Source: Arenibacter hampyeongensis
GTDB lineage: Bacteria > Bacteroidota > Bacteroidia > Flavobacteriales > Flavobacteriaceae
Reading direction: 5' to 3'
Length of the DNA stretch: 64,000 nt
Assembly: GCF_002909255.1 (NCBI RefSeq)
Contig: NZ_PIOB01000004.1
Span: 496,001 to 560,000 of the forward strand
Shown here: positions 55,306 to 63,234 of the stretch, one piece after another
Position numbering within the stretch: the stretch's first letter is position 1
Layout: each line of letters opens with the position of its first letter
Made by a program: the position numbers and the translations under genes
Notes under the pieces: model-generated
Told to the model about the DNA's origin: nothing
Seen by the model: only the letters and a program-made list of their open reading frames with translations
Databases searched by the model: none

Positions 55306-56610
55306 ATGGACAGACGAAAGTTTATTAAATCCAATGTTTTCAATGCTGTTGCCGCAGGGGGAATTTCACTTATCCCGGATATTTTAATGGCTTCTACTTT
55401 GAGGGATGAAAAGAAATCCTACGCAGAATATTTAAGAAAAAGTGCTGTTCCAAAGGAAGAATTGGATATATTCTTGAATGAAGATAGCTGGGCCCAGTTT
55501 GATCCCGAAGTGGGTTATATTCTAGGTAATTACATGCCTCATGATGGAATGGATAATAGTTATACATTATCGACTGTAAAGAAAGACGGTAAAAGAACTA
55601 ATAGTATATATGCCGATAAACCATGCAGGATCAATACTTATGGCAATAGTTTCACCCATTGTCACCAGGTAAGTGATGCTGAAACTTGGCAGGAATATCT
55701 TGCTGGTCATCTTGGGGAGCCAATACAGAATTTTGGTATGGGAGGTTTCGGGATATATCAGGCTTATAGAAGGCTCTTAAGACGGGAAATAGAAGATAAA
55801 GACTCAAAATATGTAATTCTTTATATGTGGGGAGATGATTATTTAAGAAGTGTCTTTAGATGTCGTTATGCCAGTTATTATACGCTTTGGAATGATTACG
55901 GTGGTTATATGTTCCATGGTAATTTCTGGTCAAATATAGAAATGGATACCAGTACCGGAAATTTGGTGGAAAAAGAAAATCGCATTACTACAAAGAAAGA
56001 CATGTATAAAATGTCGGATCCTGAATTCATGTACGAGAACCTAAAAGATGATTTGATGTTGCAACTATATTTGCTCAGTTCAAATATGGTAAATTGTGAT
56101 TTGGATGTAGAAGGTCTTAAAAAACTTTCCCAGGTTTTAGCGTTACCTGAAGTTGATTTTTCAACTGTAGAAAGAATGATGATTACCGCTTCAGCATTGA
56201 AAAACAAGTACTCCTTTGAAGCTACCAAATACATTTTAAGTAAGGCCAGAGCATTTTGTAATGAACAAGGGAAGAAACTTATGCTAGTGCATTTTGACCC
56301 TACAAATGTATTCAAGGAGATGGTTAAGGGAGAAAAGCGCTATGACCAGGAGATTGTAGATTTCATTTCGAGTAATGGTTATGCATATTTTGATATGAAT
56401 GAAGTTCATCTTGAAGATTTTAAAAAATTTAATCTTACTTTGGATGAATACATGGATCGGTATTTTATTGGTCATTATACCCCATCAGGCAACCACTTTT
56501 TTGCCTATTCCATTAAAGATAAAATAGTAGATTGGCTTGATCCAAAGCCAATTACCTATCAGCAAAACGATGATAAATTGATTAGATTTAAAGGATATTT
56601 ACCCAAATAA
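55306..56610 (+). CDS. SGNH/GDSL-like hydrolase with Tat-type signal
   Basis: 434 residues. A twin-arginine start (MDRRKFIKSNVFNAVAAGG) predicts Tat export. Residues about 105-170 look like an SGNH hydrolase: INTYGNSFTHCHQVSDAETWQEYLAGHLG (block I, with GNS in place of GDS), NFGMGGFGIYQAYRRLL (block II), YVILYMWGDDY (block III-like), and the end HYTPSGNHFFAYSIKDKIVDWL (block V region with His). The long N-terminal part (about 30-100) and middle helices are unassigned. A carbohydrate esterase is plausible, not proven. Confidence 0.7.
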   Translation: MDRRKFIKSNVFNAVAAGGISLIPDILMASTLRDEKKSYAEYLRKSAVPKEELDIFLNEDSWAQFDPEVGYILGNYMPHDGMDNSYTLSTVKKDGKRTNSIYADKPCRINTYGNSFTHCHQVSDAETWQEYLAGHLGEPIQNFGMGGFGIYQAYRRLLRREIEDKDSKYVILYMWGDDYLRSVFRCRYASYYTLWNDYGGYMFHGNFWSNIEMDTSTGNLVEKENRITTKKDMYKMSDPEFMYENLKDDLMLQLYLLSSNMVNCDLDVEGLKKLSQVLALPEVDFSTVERMMITASALKNKYSFEATKYILSKARAFCNEQGKKLMLVHFDPTNVFKEMVKGEKRYDQEIVDFISSNGYAYFDMNEVHLEDFKKFNLTLDEYMDRYFIGHYTPSGNHFFAYSIKDKIVDWLDPKPITYQQNDDKLIRFKGYLPK

Positions 56611-56661
56611 TACCCCTCTAGGGTAAACCTGTCTAACGGTGTACATGCTTCATTACTTTAG

Positions 56662-56678
56662 GCCGAGAGGTAGGCTCG
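56662..56678. repeat. GC-rich intergenic element, copy 1
   Basis: The core GCCGA-G-AGG-T-AGGCTCG here matches 15 of 17 bases with 60019-60035. It lies in a 123-base gap where flanking CTTCA...TGAAG arms could fold. Likely a degenerate REP-type element. Confidence 0.35.
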
Positions 56679-56733
56679 TCCCGATAAGTGAAGATATTGT
56701 GGTATTTTTATTTTGCATCAGACTATATTACTT

Positions 56734-58017
56734 CTAATTGGATGAGAATAACGGCTGGTGCATGCTGATGCAATGAATTCCGCCACCACCCAAATTAACG
56801 GCAAGGGCATCGATCATAATTACCTTTCGATCGGGAAATACGGATTGCAATATTTGTTTAGCCTTTTCGTCTTTTAATTTTAATTCATCAGGCATTCCTT
56901 CCCGCCAACAACGCTGGCCAATAACCACCTTGTTTGTAATTATAAAATTAAGGTAGCTGAGTGCAGCTATGACTGTTACAGATTCTCCTTTGGGGAAGGT
57001 ACTTCCATTACCATAGTCGAGAGTTTTAATGTATTCATAAACATAGTCCCCCGGACCCATGGTCGAAAAAATAGTTCCCGGTAACGGCATTTCAATAATG
57101 GTAAACGGTTCGCCATCTTGATCGGTGGATTCGGACAATATTCGGTAATTCTCCTTCATGCGTTTGTGGTTTTCGAAAGCAATTGGATCGTTAAGTTCCA
57201 CGCTATCTACTTTTGCCATAAGGATGGTGGAATCATTTACAAATCGTGCGAATTCGTCAACGTGACCATTGGTAGTAACTACGGTGTAGGCTTTTTGTCC
57301 TTCTAAGGTTGTTACCGGGCCTAGGAAGGTATGATCGTCTTCCACCAAACCCTTTTTCAACCAGATGATTTTTTTAACCCCCAATAGCCTCTTGTATTCC
57401 TTCTCCATTTCCTCCTTGGTCATGTGCGGATTTCTGTCCATTTCTACTGCTTCCGTTGTAATTAGGGTACCTCTACCATTTACTTCCCTATTTCCCCCTT
57501 CACTGATCATTGTACTGGAAATAACGGGTAGCTGTAAATGCTTGGCAACCCTTTCATCATACAATTCCTCGGTTTTGGTATCTATGTTCAAAGTATCTGA
57601 ATATCCCCAAGAATTAAAATTAAAGTCGGCAATTGCCAAAGTATTTTGATTGGTCTCTACAAATATGGGTCCCATGTCCCGTGCCCATATCTCAATGGAA
57701 GGGAGTTGTAGAAGTTTAAGTTTTGTAAGTTCTCCAAAATGATTCTTTAGGGTCTCCTGGGCGTGGGCCAAAAGTTCTCTATCCTTGCATGTAATAACTA
57801 TTTCCAAATTCCCCATCAATGCTTCAATAATGGCAAGGGTAACTTGTTCAACTGACTCCCCTTCCTTATGGTCCGTTGAGGGCCATATTAACCAAATGGC
57901 TTCTTGGGATTCGAACTCTGCTGGTTGATTTACAACAAATAATGGGTCGGTCTTCTTGGGAGATGAACACGAAAGCATCAAGAGTGAGATTACAAAGCTA
58001 TTTATAAACGACCTCAT
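56734..58017 (-). CDS. Agmatine/peptidylarginine deiminase family lipoprotein
   Basis: 427 residues from ATG 58017, chosen because MRSFINSFVISLLMLSCSSPKK is a lipoprotein signal (lipobox LSC); the longer frame upstream is not signal-like. Family motifs: catalytic Asp in EIWARDMGPIFVETN, His/Asp in TNGHVDEFARFV and catalytic Cys in GGGGIHCISMHQP. Members hydrolyse guanidines of agmatine or peptidyl-arginine to ureido groups plus ammonia. Cytoplasmic agmatine deiminases lack an export signal, so this exported copy may act on external arginine-containing substrates. Divergent from the amidohydrolase gene. Confidence 0.88.
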   Translation of the reverse strand: MRSFINSFVISLLMLSCSSPKKTDPLFVVNQPAEFESQEAIWLIWPSTDHKEGESVEQVTLAIIEALMGNLEIVITCKDRELLAHAQETLKNHFGELTKLKLLQLPSIEIWARDMGPIFVETNQNTLAIADFNFNSWGYSDTLNIDTKTEELYDERVAKHLQLPVISSTMISEGGNREVNGRGTLITTEAVEMDRNPHMTKEEMEKEYKRLLGVKKIIWLKKGLVEDDHTFLGPVTTLEGQKAYTVVTTNGHVDEFARFVNDSTILMAKVDSVELNDPIAFENHKRMKENYRILSESTDQDGEPFTIIEMPLPGTIFSTMGPGDYVYEYIKTLDYGNGSTFPKGESVTVIAALSYLNFIITNKVVIGQRCWREGMPDELKLKDEKAKQILQSVFPDRKVIMIDALAVNLGGGGIHCISMHQPLFSSN

Positions 58018-58166
58018 ACAAACTTGTTTTATGGATATGTATCGATTAAATATAGTGAATAAACAAATCTTTTGGACATTGAAAACTGTACATTGGCATG
58101 GCTTTGTTCTCTGGACACTAGCCTTTCTTCCGGCAGACAGCTGGCACACTTGCTAAACTTATGGTA

Positions 58167-58174
58167 TAAATTTG
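58167..58174 (+). promoter_or_regulatory. Candidate -7 box for the amidohydrolase gene
   Basis: TAAATTTG matches TAnnTTTG, 42 bases before the chosen ATG. A TTG at 58150-58152 is only 14 bases upstream, shorter than the usual 17-23. Confidence 0.38.
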
Positions 58175-58216
58175 CCTATAAAATTTGTACATTCAATTTT
58201 CGAAAATTATATACCT

Positions 58217-59944
58217 ATGTGTCCACGTAATTTACTAATTCCTGTGTTAGTTACAGCAAGCCTTCTTTTTACCTCCTGTAAGAGCCCTAATAAAGAATTT
58301 GCCACCATGCTTATTTATGGGGGCAATATATACACTGTAGATACTACTCAGTCCAATGTGCAAACTGTGGCCGTTAAAGATAATCTTATAATTTTCACAG
58401 GTAGCTTTTCTGAAGCCGAACAGTACAAAGACGAAAGAACACAACTCCTAGATTTGGAGGGCAAAACCATGACCCCTGGTCTAATAGAAGGTCATGGTCA
58501 TTTTATGGGGATGGGGTACAATGAATTGAACCTGGACCTAATAAACACCACAAGTTATCAAGAAATTGTAGATGCAGTAGCAGAAAAAGTAAGAACGGCC
58601 GCACCTGGAGAGTGGATTATCGGTAGAGGGTGGCATCAAAGCAAATGGGAAGAAATGCCCACTGAAATGGTAAATGGCTTCCAAACTCATAACATGCTCA
58701 GTGAGGTTTCCCCGAACAACCCTGTTTACTTATTCCATGCCAGTGGTCATGCGGGTTTTGCAAATGCCAAGGCTATGGAAATTGCAGGTATAACGGTATT
58801 GTCCAAAGAAGGAATCGACCAATTTGAGGTGGAGGGTGGAGAAGTAATGCGAGACGGCCTAGGAAGTCCTACAGGAATTTTTAACGAGCGGGCTCAAAAC
58901 TTGATAACGAAACATATTCCAGAAAGCACTCCCGAGAAAGATATCAAGGCATTTGAACTTGCCATAGCCGCTGGTCACAGAAACGGGATTACCGGATTTC
59001 ATGATGCGGGAATAGGAAGAGAGACCATTTCCCTCTATCAAAATATGAAGACCGCTGATAAAATGAAAATTCGCATTTATGGCATGCTTACAGGAGGGGA
59101 TAAAGATTTGCTGAACGAATGGTACAACAAAGGCCCTATGATAGATCCTGATAATTTAGTCACCATCCGATCAGTGAAATTAAATTGTGATGGTGCTTTG
59201 GGATCTAGGGGAGCCTGGTTATTGGAGGCCTATTCTGACAGACCGGGCCATTTTGGCCATGAAACGATGCCCATGGAATTTGTTGAAGAGACTGCCCTAA
59301 ATGGATTGCAGAAAGGATTCCAAATCTGCTCCCATGCCATTGGCGACCGGGCCAATAGGGAAGTACTGGACAGGTATGAATCTGCCTTTAAAGCCTTGCC
59401 GGAATTGGCTTCGGGTCATAGGTTTAGAATAGAACATGCGCAACATTTACACCCGGAAGATATACCCCGTTTTGCCCAGTTACAGGTAATACCGGCCATG
59501 CAGGCCGTACACCTGTCCTCTGACCGGCCTTGGGCCATAGAACGTTTGGGAGAACAACGAATCAAGGGAGGTGCATTTATGTGGCAATCACTGTTAAAAA
59601 GTGGTATCCCTATTGTAAACGGTACCGATGTACCCGTAGAGCCGCTGAACCCTATTGCTAGTTTGTATGCCAGTATTAGTCGAAAAACCCTAAAGGGTAG
59701 CCCGGAAGGTGGATATGAAGTGGGAGAAAAGATGACAAGGGAGCAGGCTTTAAGATCATATACCTTGGATGCTGCCTATGGTGCTTTCGAGGAAGATATT
59801 AAGGGATCTATTGCCGTAGGCAAACTGGCCGATTTCACTATTTACGATCGGGATTTTATGAAAATCGATGAAAAGGACTTTCTAAAAACAAGGATAAATA
59901 TGACCATTTTTGATGGAAAGGTAGTTTATGCTGCGGAAGATTGA
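58217..59944 (+). CDS. YtcJ-like amidohydrolase lipoprotein
   Basis: 575 residues from ATG 58217 (lipoprotein signal ending LLFTSC). Metal-dependent amidohydrolase superfamily: the H-x-H motif in IEGHGHFMGMGYN, the later HAIGDRANREVLD and EHAQHLHPEDIPRFAQL histidines, and the terminal Asp in NGTDVPVEPLNP. YtcJ-type members hydrolyse amides or related C-N bonds; substrate unknown. The gene lies divergent to the deiminase lipoprotein, 199 bases between starts, so a shared control is possible. Confidence 0.9.
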   Translation: MCPRNLLIPVLVTASLLFTSCKSPNKEFATMLIYGGNIYTVDTTQSNVQTVAVKDNLIIFTGSFSEAEQYKDERTQLLDLEGKTMTPGLIEGHGHFMGMGYNELNLDLINTTSYQEIVDAVAEKVRTAAPGEWIIGRGWHQSKWEEMPTEMVNGFQTHNMLSEVSPNNPVYLFHASGHAGFANAKAMEIAGITVLSKEGIDQFEVEGGEVMRDGLGSPTGIFNERAQNLITKHIPESTPEKDIKAFELAIAAGHRNGITGFHDAGIGRETISLYQNMKTADKMKIRIYGMLTGGDKDLLNEWYNKGPMIDPDNLVTIRSVKLNCDGALGSRGAWLLEAYSDRPGHFGHETMPMEFVEETALNGLQKGFQICSHAIGDRANREVLDRYESAFKALPELASGHRFRIEHAQHLHPEDIPRFAQLQVIPAMQAVHLSSDRPWAIERLGEQRIKGGAFMWQSLLKSGIPIVNGTDVPVEPLNPIASLYASISRKTLKGSPEGGYEVGEKMTREQALRSYTLDAAYGAFEEDIKGSIAVGKLADFTIYDRDFMKIDEKDFLKTRINMTIFDGKVVYAAED

Positions 59945-60018
59945 TGGATTTGATTACTAATAGAAATATTGAAAAATGCGTTGGTCATTATGTTTTGGGC
60001 ACGACGTGATGCCTGTGT

Positions 60019-60035
60019 GCCGATAGGCAGGCTCG
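60019..60035. repeat. GC-rich intergenic element, copy 2
   Basis: Core GCCGATAGGCAGGCTCG inside a GC-rich patch at 59998-60085, very different in composition from the AT-rich flanks. It shares 15 of 17 bases with 56662-56678. The rest of the 279-base gap 59945-60223 has no gene I can support. Confidence 0.35.
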
Positions 60036-60223
60036 CGCCAGCTGGGGCTTTCCCATGGCCAACCCAACAATGCACCTGTAAAGTTCCCATATATGCCTTT
60101 GCCAGCTTATATAGTACTTTTTTTTTATAGCATATTTAACAATCCAGTTTAACTGCAGATAAGAAAAAACTCCCGAACAGATTACAGTAAAATTTATTTT
60201 AGTCATTAAAAATCCAACTTAAA

Positions 60224-60760
60224 ATGAAAGATAATTTTCCGATTTTGGAATCAAAAAGACTAATATTAAGACAACTTGTTGAATCTGACTTGGAAAATGT
60301 ATTTAAAGGACTTTCTAACTACCAAATTATCAAGTATTACGGAATTAGTTACGATAGTTTGGAAGCAACTAAAGCACAAATGAAATGGTTTTCTGATCTT
60401 GAAAGAAATTCAAATGGAATTTGGTGGGCAGTTTGCTCTAAAGTTGATGGTAAATTTCTTGGCGCAGGAGGATTAAACGATTTAAGCAAGGAAAATAAAA
60501 AGGCCGAAATTGGATTTTGGTTATTACCGGAAAATTGGGGGAATGGCTTTATGACTGAGGTCATACCACTTATTTGTAATTTCGCATTTGACCATATGGG
60601 GCTTCATAGGATTGAGGGATTTGTGGAAACGGAAAACATAAATTGTAAAAAGGCACTTGCAAAACTGAAATTCAATTTGGAAGGAACCATGAGCGATTGT
60701 GAAATTAAAAATGGGAATTATATTAGCTTGGATATTTATTCAAAATTATCGAATGATTAG
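60224..60760 (+). CDS. GNAT family N-acetyltransferase (RimJ/RimL-like)
   Basis: 178 residues. ESKRLILRQLVESDLENVFKGL at the start and the acetyl-CoA-binding region FWLLPENWGNGFMTEVIPLICNFAFDHMGLHRIEGFVETENINCKKALAKLKF are characteristic of Acetyltransf_3 members. It acetylates an amine on a small molecule or protein; target unknown. It is more AT-rich than the neighbouring genes and follows a GC-rich intergenic patch, which could mean a later arrival. Confidence 0.88.
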   Translation: MKDNFPILESKRLILRQLVESDLENVFKGLSNYQIIKYYGISYDSLEATKAQMKWFSDLERNSNGIWWAVCSKVDGKFLGAGGLNDLSKENKKAEIGFWLLPENWGNGFMTEVIPLICNFAFDHMGLHRIEGFVETENINCKKALAKLKFNLEGTMSDCEIKNGNYISLDIYSKLSND

Positions 60761-60811
60761 AAACTGGAAAAATTGGATGAACCACGGGTAACATTAATAA
60801 AATAAAGAAAA

Positions 60812-61195
60812 ATGAAAAAGAAAATAATTTTTATTGCAAGTCTTTTATTCGGGCTTATGTTTATCAATGCAGGATTGAATAAATTTCTAAATTATATGCC
60901 CGTGCCTGATGACTTACCACAAAATATGGTAAAATTAATGAACGCGTTCTTGGGAATAAGTTGGCTTATGCCATTGGTAGGTTTTGTAGAAGTTCTAGGG
61001 GGATTACTATTTATCATTCCTAAAACAAGAGCATTGGGTGCAATTGTAATTTTCCCGGTAATGATAGGCATATTGTTAACACATATTATATCCGCACCAA
61101 GCGGTTTACCTATTGCACTAGTATTACTAGGTATAAACCTTTGGGTGATGTATGAAAATAGAGATAGGTATTTACTATTTGCCGACCAAACCTAA
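60812..61195 (+). CDS. DoxX-like membrane protein
   Basis: 127 residues with four membrane segments (IIFIASLLFGLMFINAGLNKFLNY; FLGISWLMPLVGFVEVLGGLLFII; ALGAIVIFPVMIGILLTHII; LPIALVLLGINLWVMY). Compatible with the DoxX/DUF4870-like small quinol-related family. Function unknown. 51 bases after the GNAT gene on the same strand. Confidence 0.8.
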   Translation: MKKKIIFIASLLFGLMFINAGLNKFLNYMPVPDDLPQNMVKLMNAFLGISWLMPLVGFVEVLGGLLFIIPKTRALGAIVIFPVMIGILLTHIISAPSGLPIALVLLGINLWVMYENRDRYLLFADQT

Positions 61196-61334
61196 CTTCC
61201 ATTTTTTTGTTTTTTAATTCGTTCCATAAGGCAATATCACCCATAGTCATGTTGTTGCGAAGTTTTTTTTGCAAAAGGAACTAGATCTGGGTTATATGGT
61301 AATTTTTTTTACATCAGTTTACCCACCCTTTAAT

Positions 61335-61350
61335 CCCCTCCAAGGAGGGG
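61335..61350. repeat. CCCCTCC/GGAGGGG inverted repeat (REP-like)
   Basis: CCCCTCC-AA-GGAGGGG, a 7-bp GC-rich stem with a 2-base centre in AT-rich DNA between convergent genes (DoxX, M28). Such elements are common as dispersed repeats and possible transcription barriers in flavobacteria. The rest of the 253-base gap is empty. Confidence 0.4.
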
Positions 61351-61448
61351 AGGGATTTAAAAATGTTGTTTCACTTAGTTGAAATCAAGACCTCAATCAA
61401 CATAAGATCAATTTCACCAATGGTTTGTTCCATTAAAACTAAGCAGCC

Positions 61449-63002
61449 CTAATCTTCCCTCGGCAAACGGGAATCCCGTTCAGCAATTTGATAAACAAGT
61501 GCTGCAATTACGGTTGCATTGATCATCATATCGCGTTCTGGTACGTATTCCAATGCATCCATATTGGTATGATGAGTTACTGTACTGTAGTTTAGCGCAT
61601 CCTGAATTATCTGAAATCCGGGTATCTTGTAATAATCAAAAACATCATGATCGGTAAAATTGGTGTTTTGAATGGTTAGGTTGTTAACATCCAAATGCTC
61701 ATATGGGGCCAACATTTCTTCAAATATGGGTTTTACCGCTTCGTTTCCTTGTAGATAGATGCCTCGCATTTGCCCAGCACCATTGTCCATATTTATATAG
61801 GCAGAAATCTTTTCAACTTCTTTTTTTCTATTCTTTTCCTTTACTTTTCCGTAGTGATTTTCAGCATAGGCCATTGAACCTAAATACCCTTGCTCCTCAC
61901 CTCCCCAAAGCGCTATCCTAATTGTTCGTTTTGGCTGTAGTCCGGAAGCTTTAAGAATTCGCATCACCTCCATCATCACTGCCGTACCCGCTCCATTATC
62001 CGTTGCTCCGGATGCTGGATGCCAAGAATCGAAATGTGCGCCAATCATCACAACTTCGTCTTTTAATTTTGAATCCGAACCGGTAATCTCTGCTAAAATG
62101 TTTACATTATTTTCAGGTTTTAGATAAAGTTCGGAATCTAAATGGAATTTAATTTTCGGATTAATTTCTCTATTAATTAAACGCTTTAATTTTCCGAAAC
62201 TTTCCGGTGAAATTGCAAAATAGGGAACCGATTTTACATGACTTTCTTTATAATTATAAGTACCACTTGGATGAACAATCCCTGGAAAAAAAGGAGTGGT
62301 TCCTAGAACACTTAAAGCTCCTTCTTCTTTTAGGAACGCAAATAAGGCATCATCCTTTCTCATGAAACTCTCGAATATAACTTCTAAATCTTCAATTAAA
62401 TCCATATTACCGGCAGATGGACCCAAAGGATTGGTGGTTACTGGTAAAATTGATTTCTCAGCGTCATTTATTTGGTCTTCGGATAATCGTGTTGAAAGTG
62501 CATCAAATAACATATTTTGTTCTGGTGCGGATCCTATCAGTATAGTCTTTCCTTTTAATTTTCCACTCCATTGTTTTTTTACTTTTTCCATATCGGTATG
62601 ACTTTCTATCCAAATCAAATTACCTATTTGCACCCCATTGGAGCTTTCAGTCCACGCATATGGATAGGCCTGTATTTTCATATAGGCAGGTTCTGTCATT
62701 TCTACGTTAAACGACTTTACTTCCCAGCCCATACAATCATCACAATAATTTTCGAAATACACTTTATCCATTCCCCAGTTTTCCATGGTTTTCTTTGCCC
62801 ATTCTGCTGCGGTATAATATTGATCTGTTCCTGTTAATCGAGGACCGTAAACATCTGATAGGTCAGCAATTAGACTCATGACCTGCGACTTCTGAAAGCC
62901 CTCAGTATTAATTTTAGCAAGTGCTAGGGATTTTGTTTGACTTAATGCTTGGAATCCTACAAATAGGAAAGCCGTGATAAGAATTTTGGAATGGATTTTC
63001 AT
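61449..63002 (-). CDS. M28 family secreted aminopeptidase
   Basis: 517 residues with a Sec signal peptide (MKIHSKILITAFLFVGFQALSQ). Zinc ligands: IGAHFDSWHPASGATDNGAG (His and bridging Asp), LWGGEEQGYLGSMAY (Glu pair), NMDNGAGQ (Asp) and THHTNMDALEYV (His). It resembles carboxypeptidase Q-like M28 members, with a PA-type insert about 130-260. Secreted or periplasmic. It is downstream of the cut comM gene and would once have followed it. Confidence 0.92.
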   Translation of the reverse strand: MKIHSKILITAFLFVGFQALSQTKSLALAKINTEGFQKSQVMSLIADLSDVYGPRLTGTDQYYTAAEWAKKTMENWGMDKVYFENYCDDCMGWEVKSFNVEMTEPAYMKIQAYPYAWTESSNGVQIGNLIWIESHTDMEKVKKQWSGKLKGKTILIGSAPEQNMLFDALSTRLSEDQINDAEKSILPVTTNPLGPSAGNMDLIEDLEVIFESFMRKDDALFAFLKEEGALSVLGTTPFFPGIVHPSGTYNYKESHVKSVPYFAISPESFGKLKRLINREINPKIKFHLDSELYLKPENNVNILAEITGSDSKLKDEVVMIGAHFDSWHPASGATDNGAGTAVMMEVMRILKASGLQPKRTIRIALWGGEEQGYLGSMAYAENHYGKVKEKNRKKEVEKISAYINMDNGAGQMRGIYLQGNEAVKPIFEEMLAPYEHLDVNNLTIQNTNFTDHDVFDYYKIPGFQIIQDALNYSTVTHHTNMDALEYVPERDMMINATVIAALVYQIAERDSRLPRED

Positions 63003-63055
63003 AATGTAAATAATGGTTATGTTTTATGTTGAAAATAATTAAAGGATTGACATCC

Positions 63056-63175
63056 CTACCCCAACCAGCCTTCACGGTCTAGACTGCGGTATTGAATTGC
63101 CTCGCCAATGTGGTTTCCGCTAACATCTGTGGCATTTTCTAGATCGGCGATCGTTCTTGCTACTTTAGTTACTCT
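63056..63175 (-). pseudogene. comM: 3' remnant of comM/yifB (Mg chelatase-like ATPase)
   Basis: The last 39 codons read [20 protein letters not shown] then [19 protein letters not shown] and stop at TAG 63056-63058. This is the conserved C-terminus of the ComM/YifB AAA+ protein (KVARTIADL ... [13 protein letters not shown]). Upstream of Arg (63173-63175) homology ceases abruptly; the native LSARAYD-like residues are missing and the recombinase gene begins 60 bases away. The full gene is expected on the far side of the integrated element. Confidence 0.8.
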
Positions 63176-63187
63176 TAACTGTATATG

Positions 63188-63229
63188 GTTCATTTTATTG
63201 GGCCTATATTTATCCCGAATATAATGAAC
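63188..63229. repeat. Imperfect inverted repeat between comM remnant and recombinase
   Basis: Arms 63188-63203 (GTTCATTTTATTGGGC) and 63214-63229 (CCCGAATATAATGAAC) are inverted with 13 of 16 positions paired, around a 10-base centre. It starts 13 bases from the last comM codon. It may be part of the attachment site or an operator for the recombinase. A separate 10-base inverted pair TTACTCTTAA (63169-63178) and TTAAGAGTAA (63253-63262) also spans the junction. Confidence 0.4.
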
Positions 63230-63234
63230 AATTA

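Noticed and set aside
59988-60206. 72-codon minus-strand frame in the gap before the GNAT gene
   Set aside because: It covers the GC-rich repeat-like patch and a poly-T run. No family resemblance; more likely non-coding.
59988-60223. Possible integron-type attC site before the GNAT gene
   Set aside because: Short matches to RYYYAAC occur, but no paired GTTRRRY core with the right fold was found, so no cassette claim can be supported.
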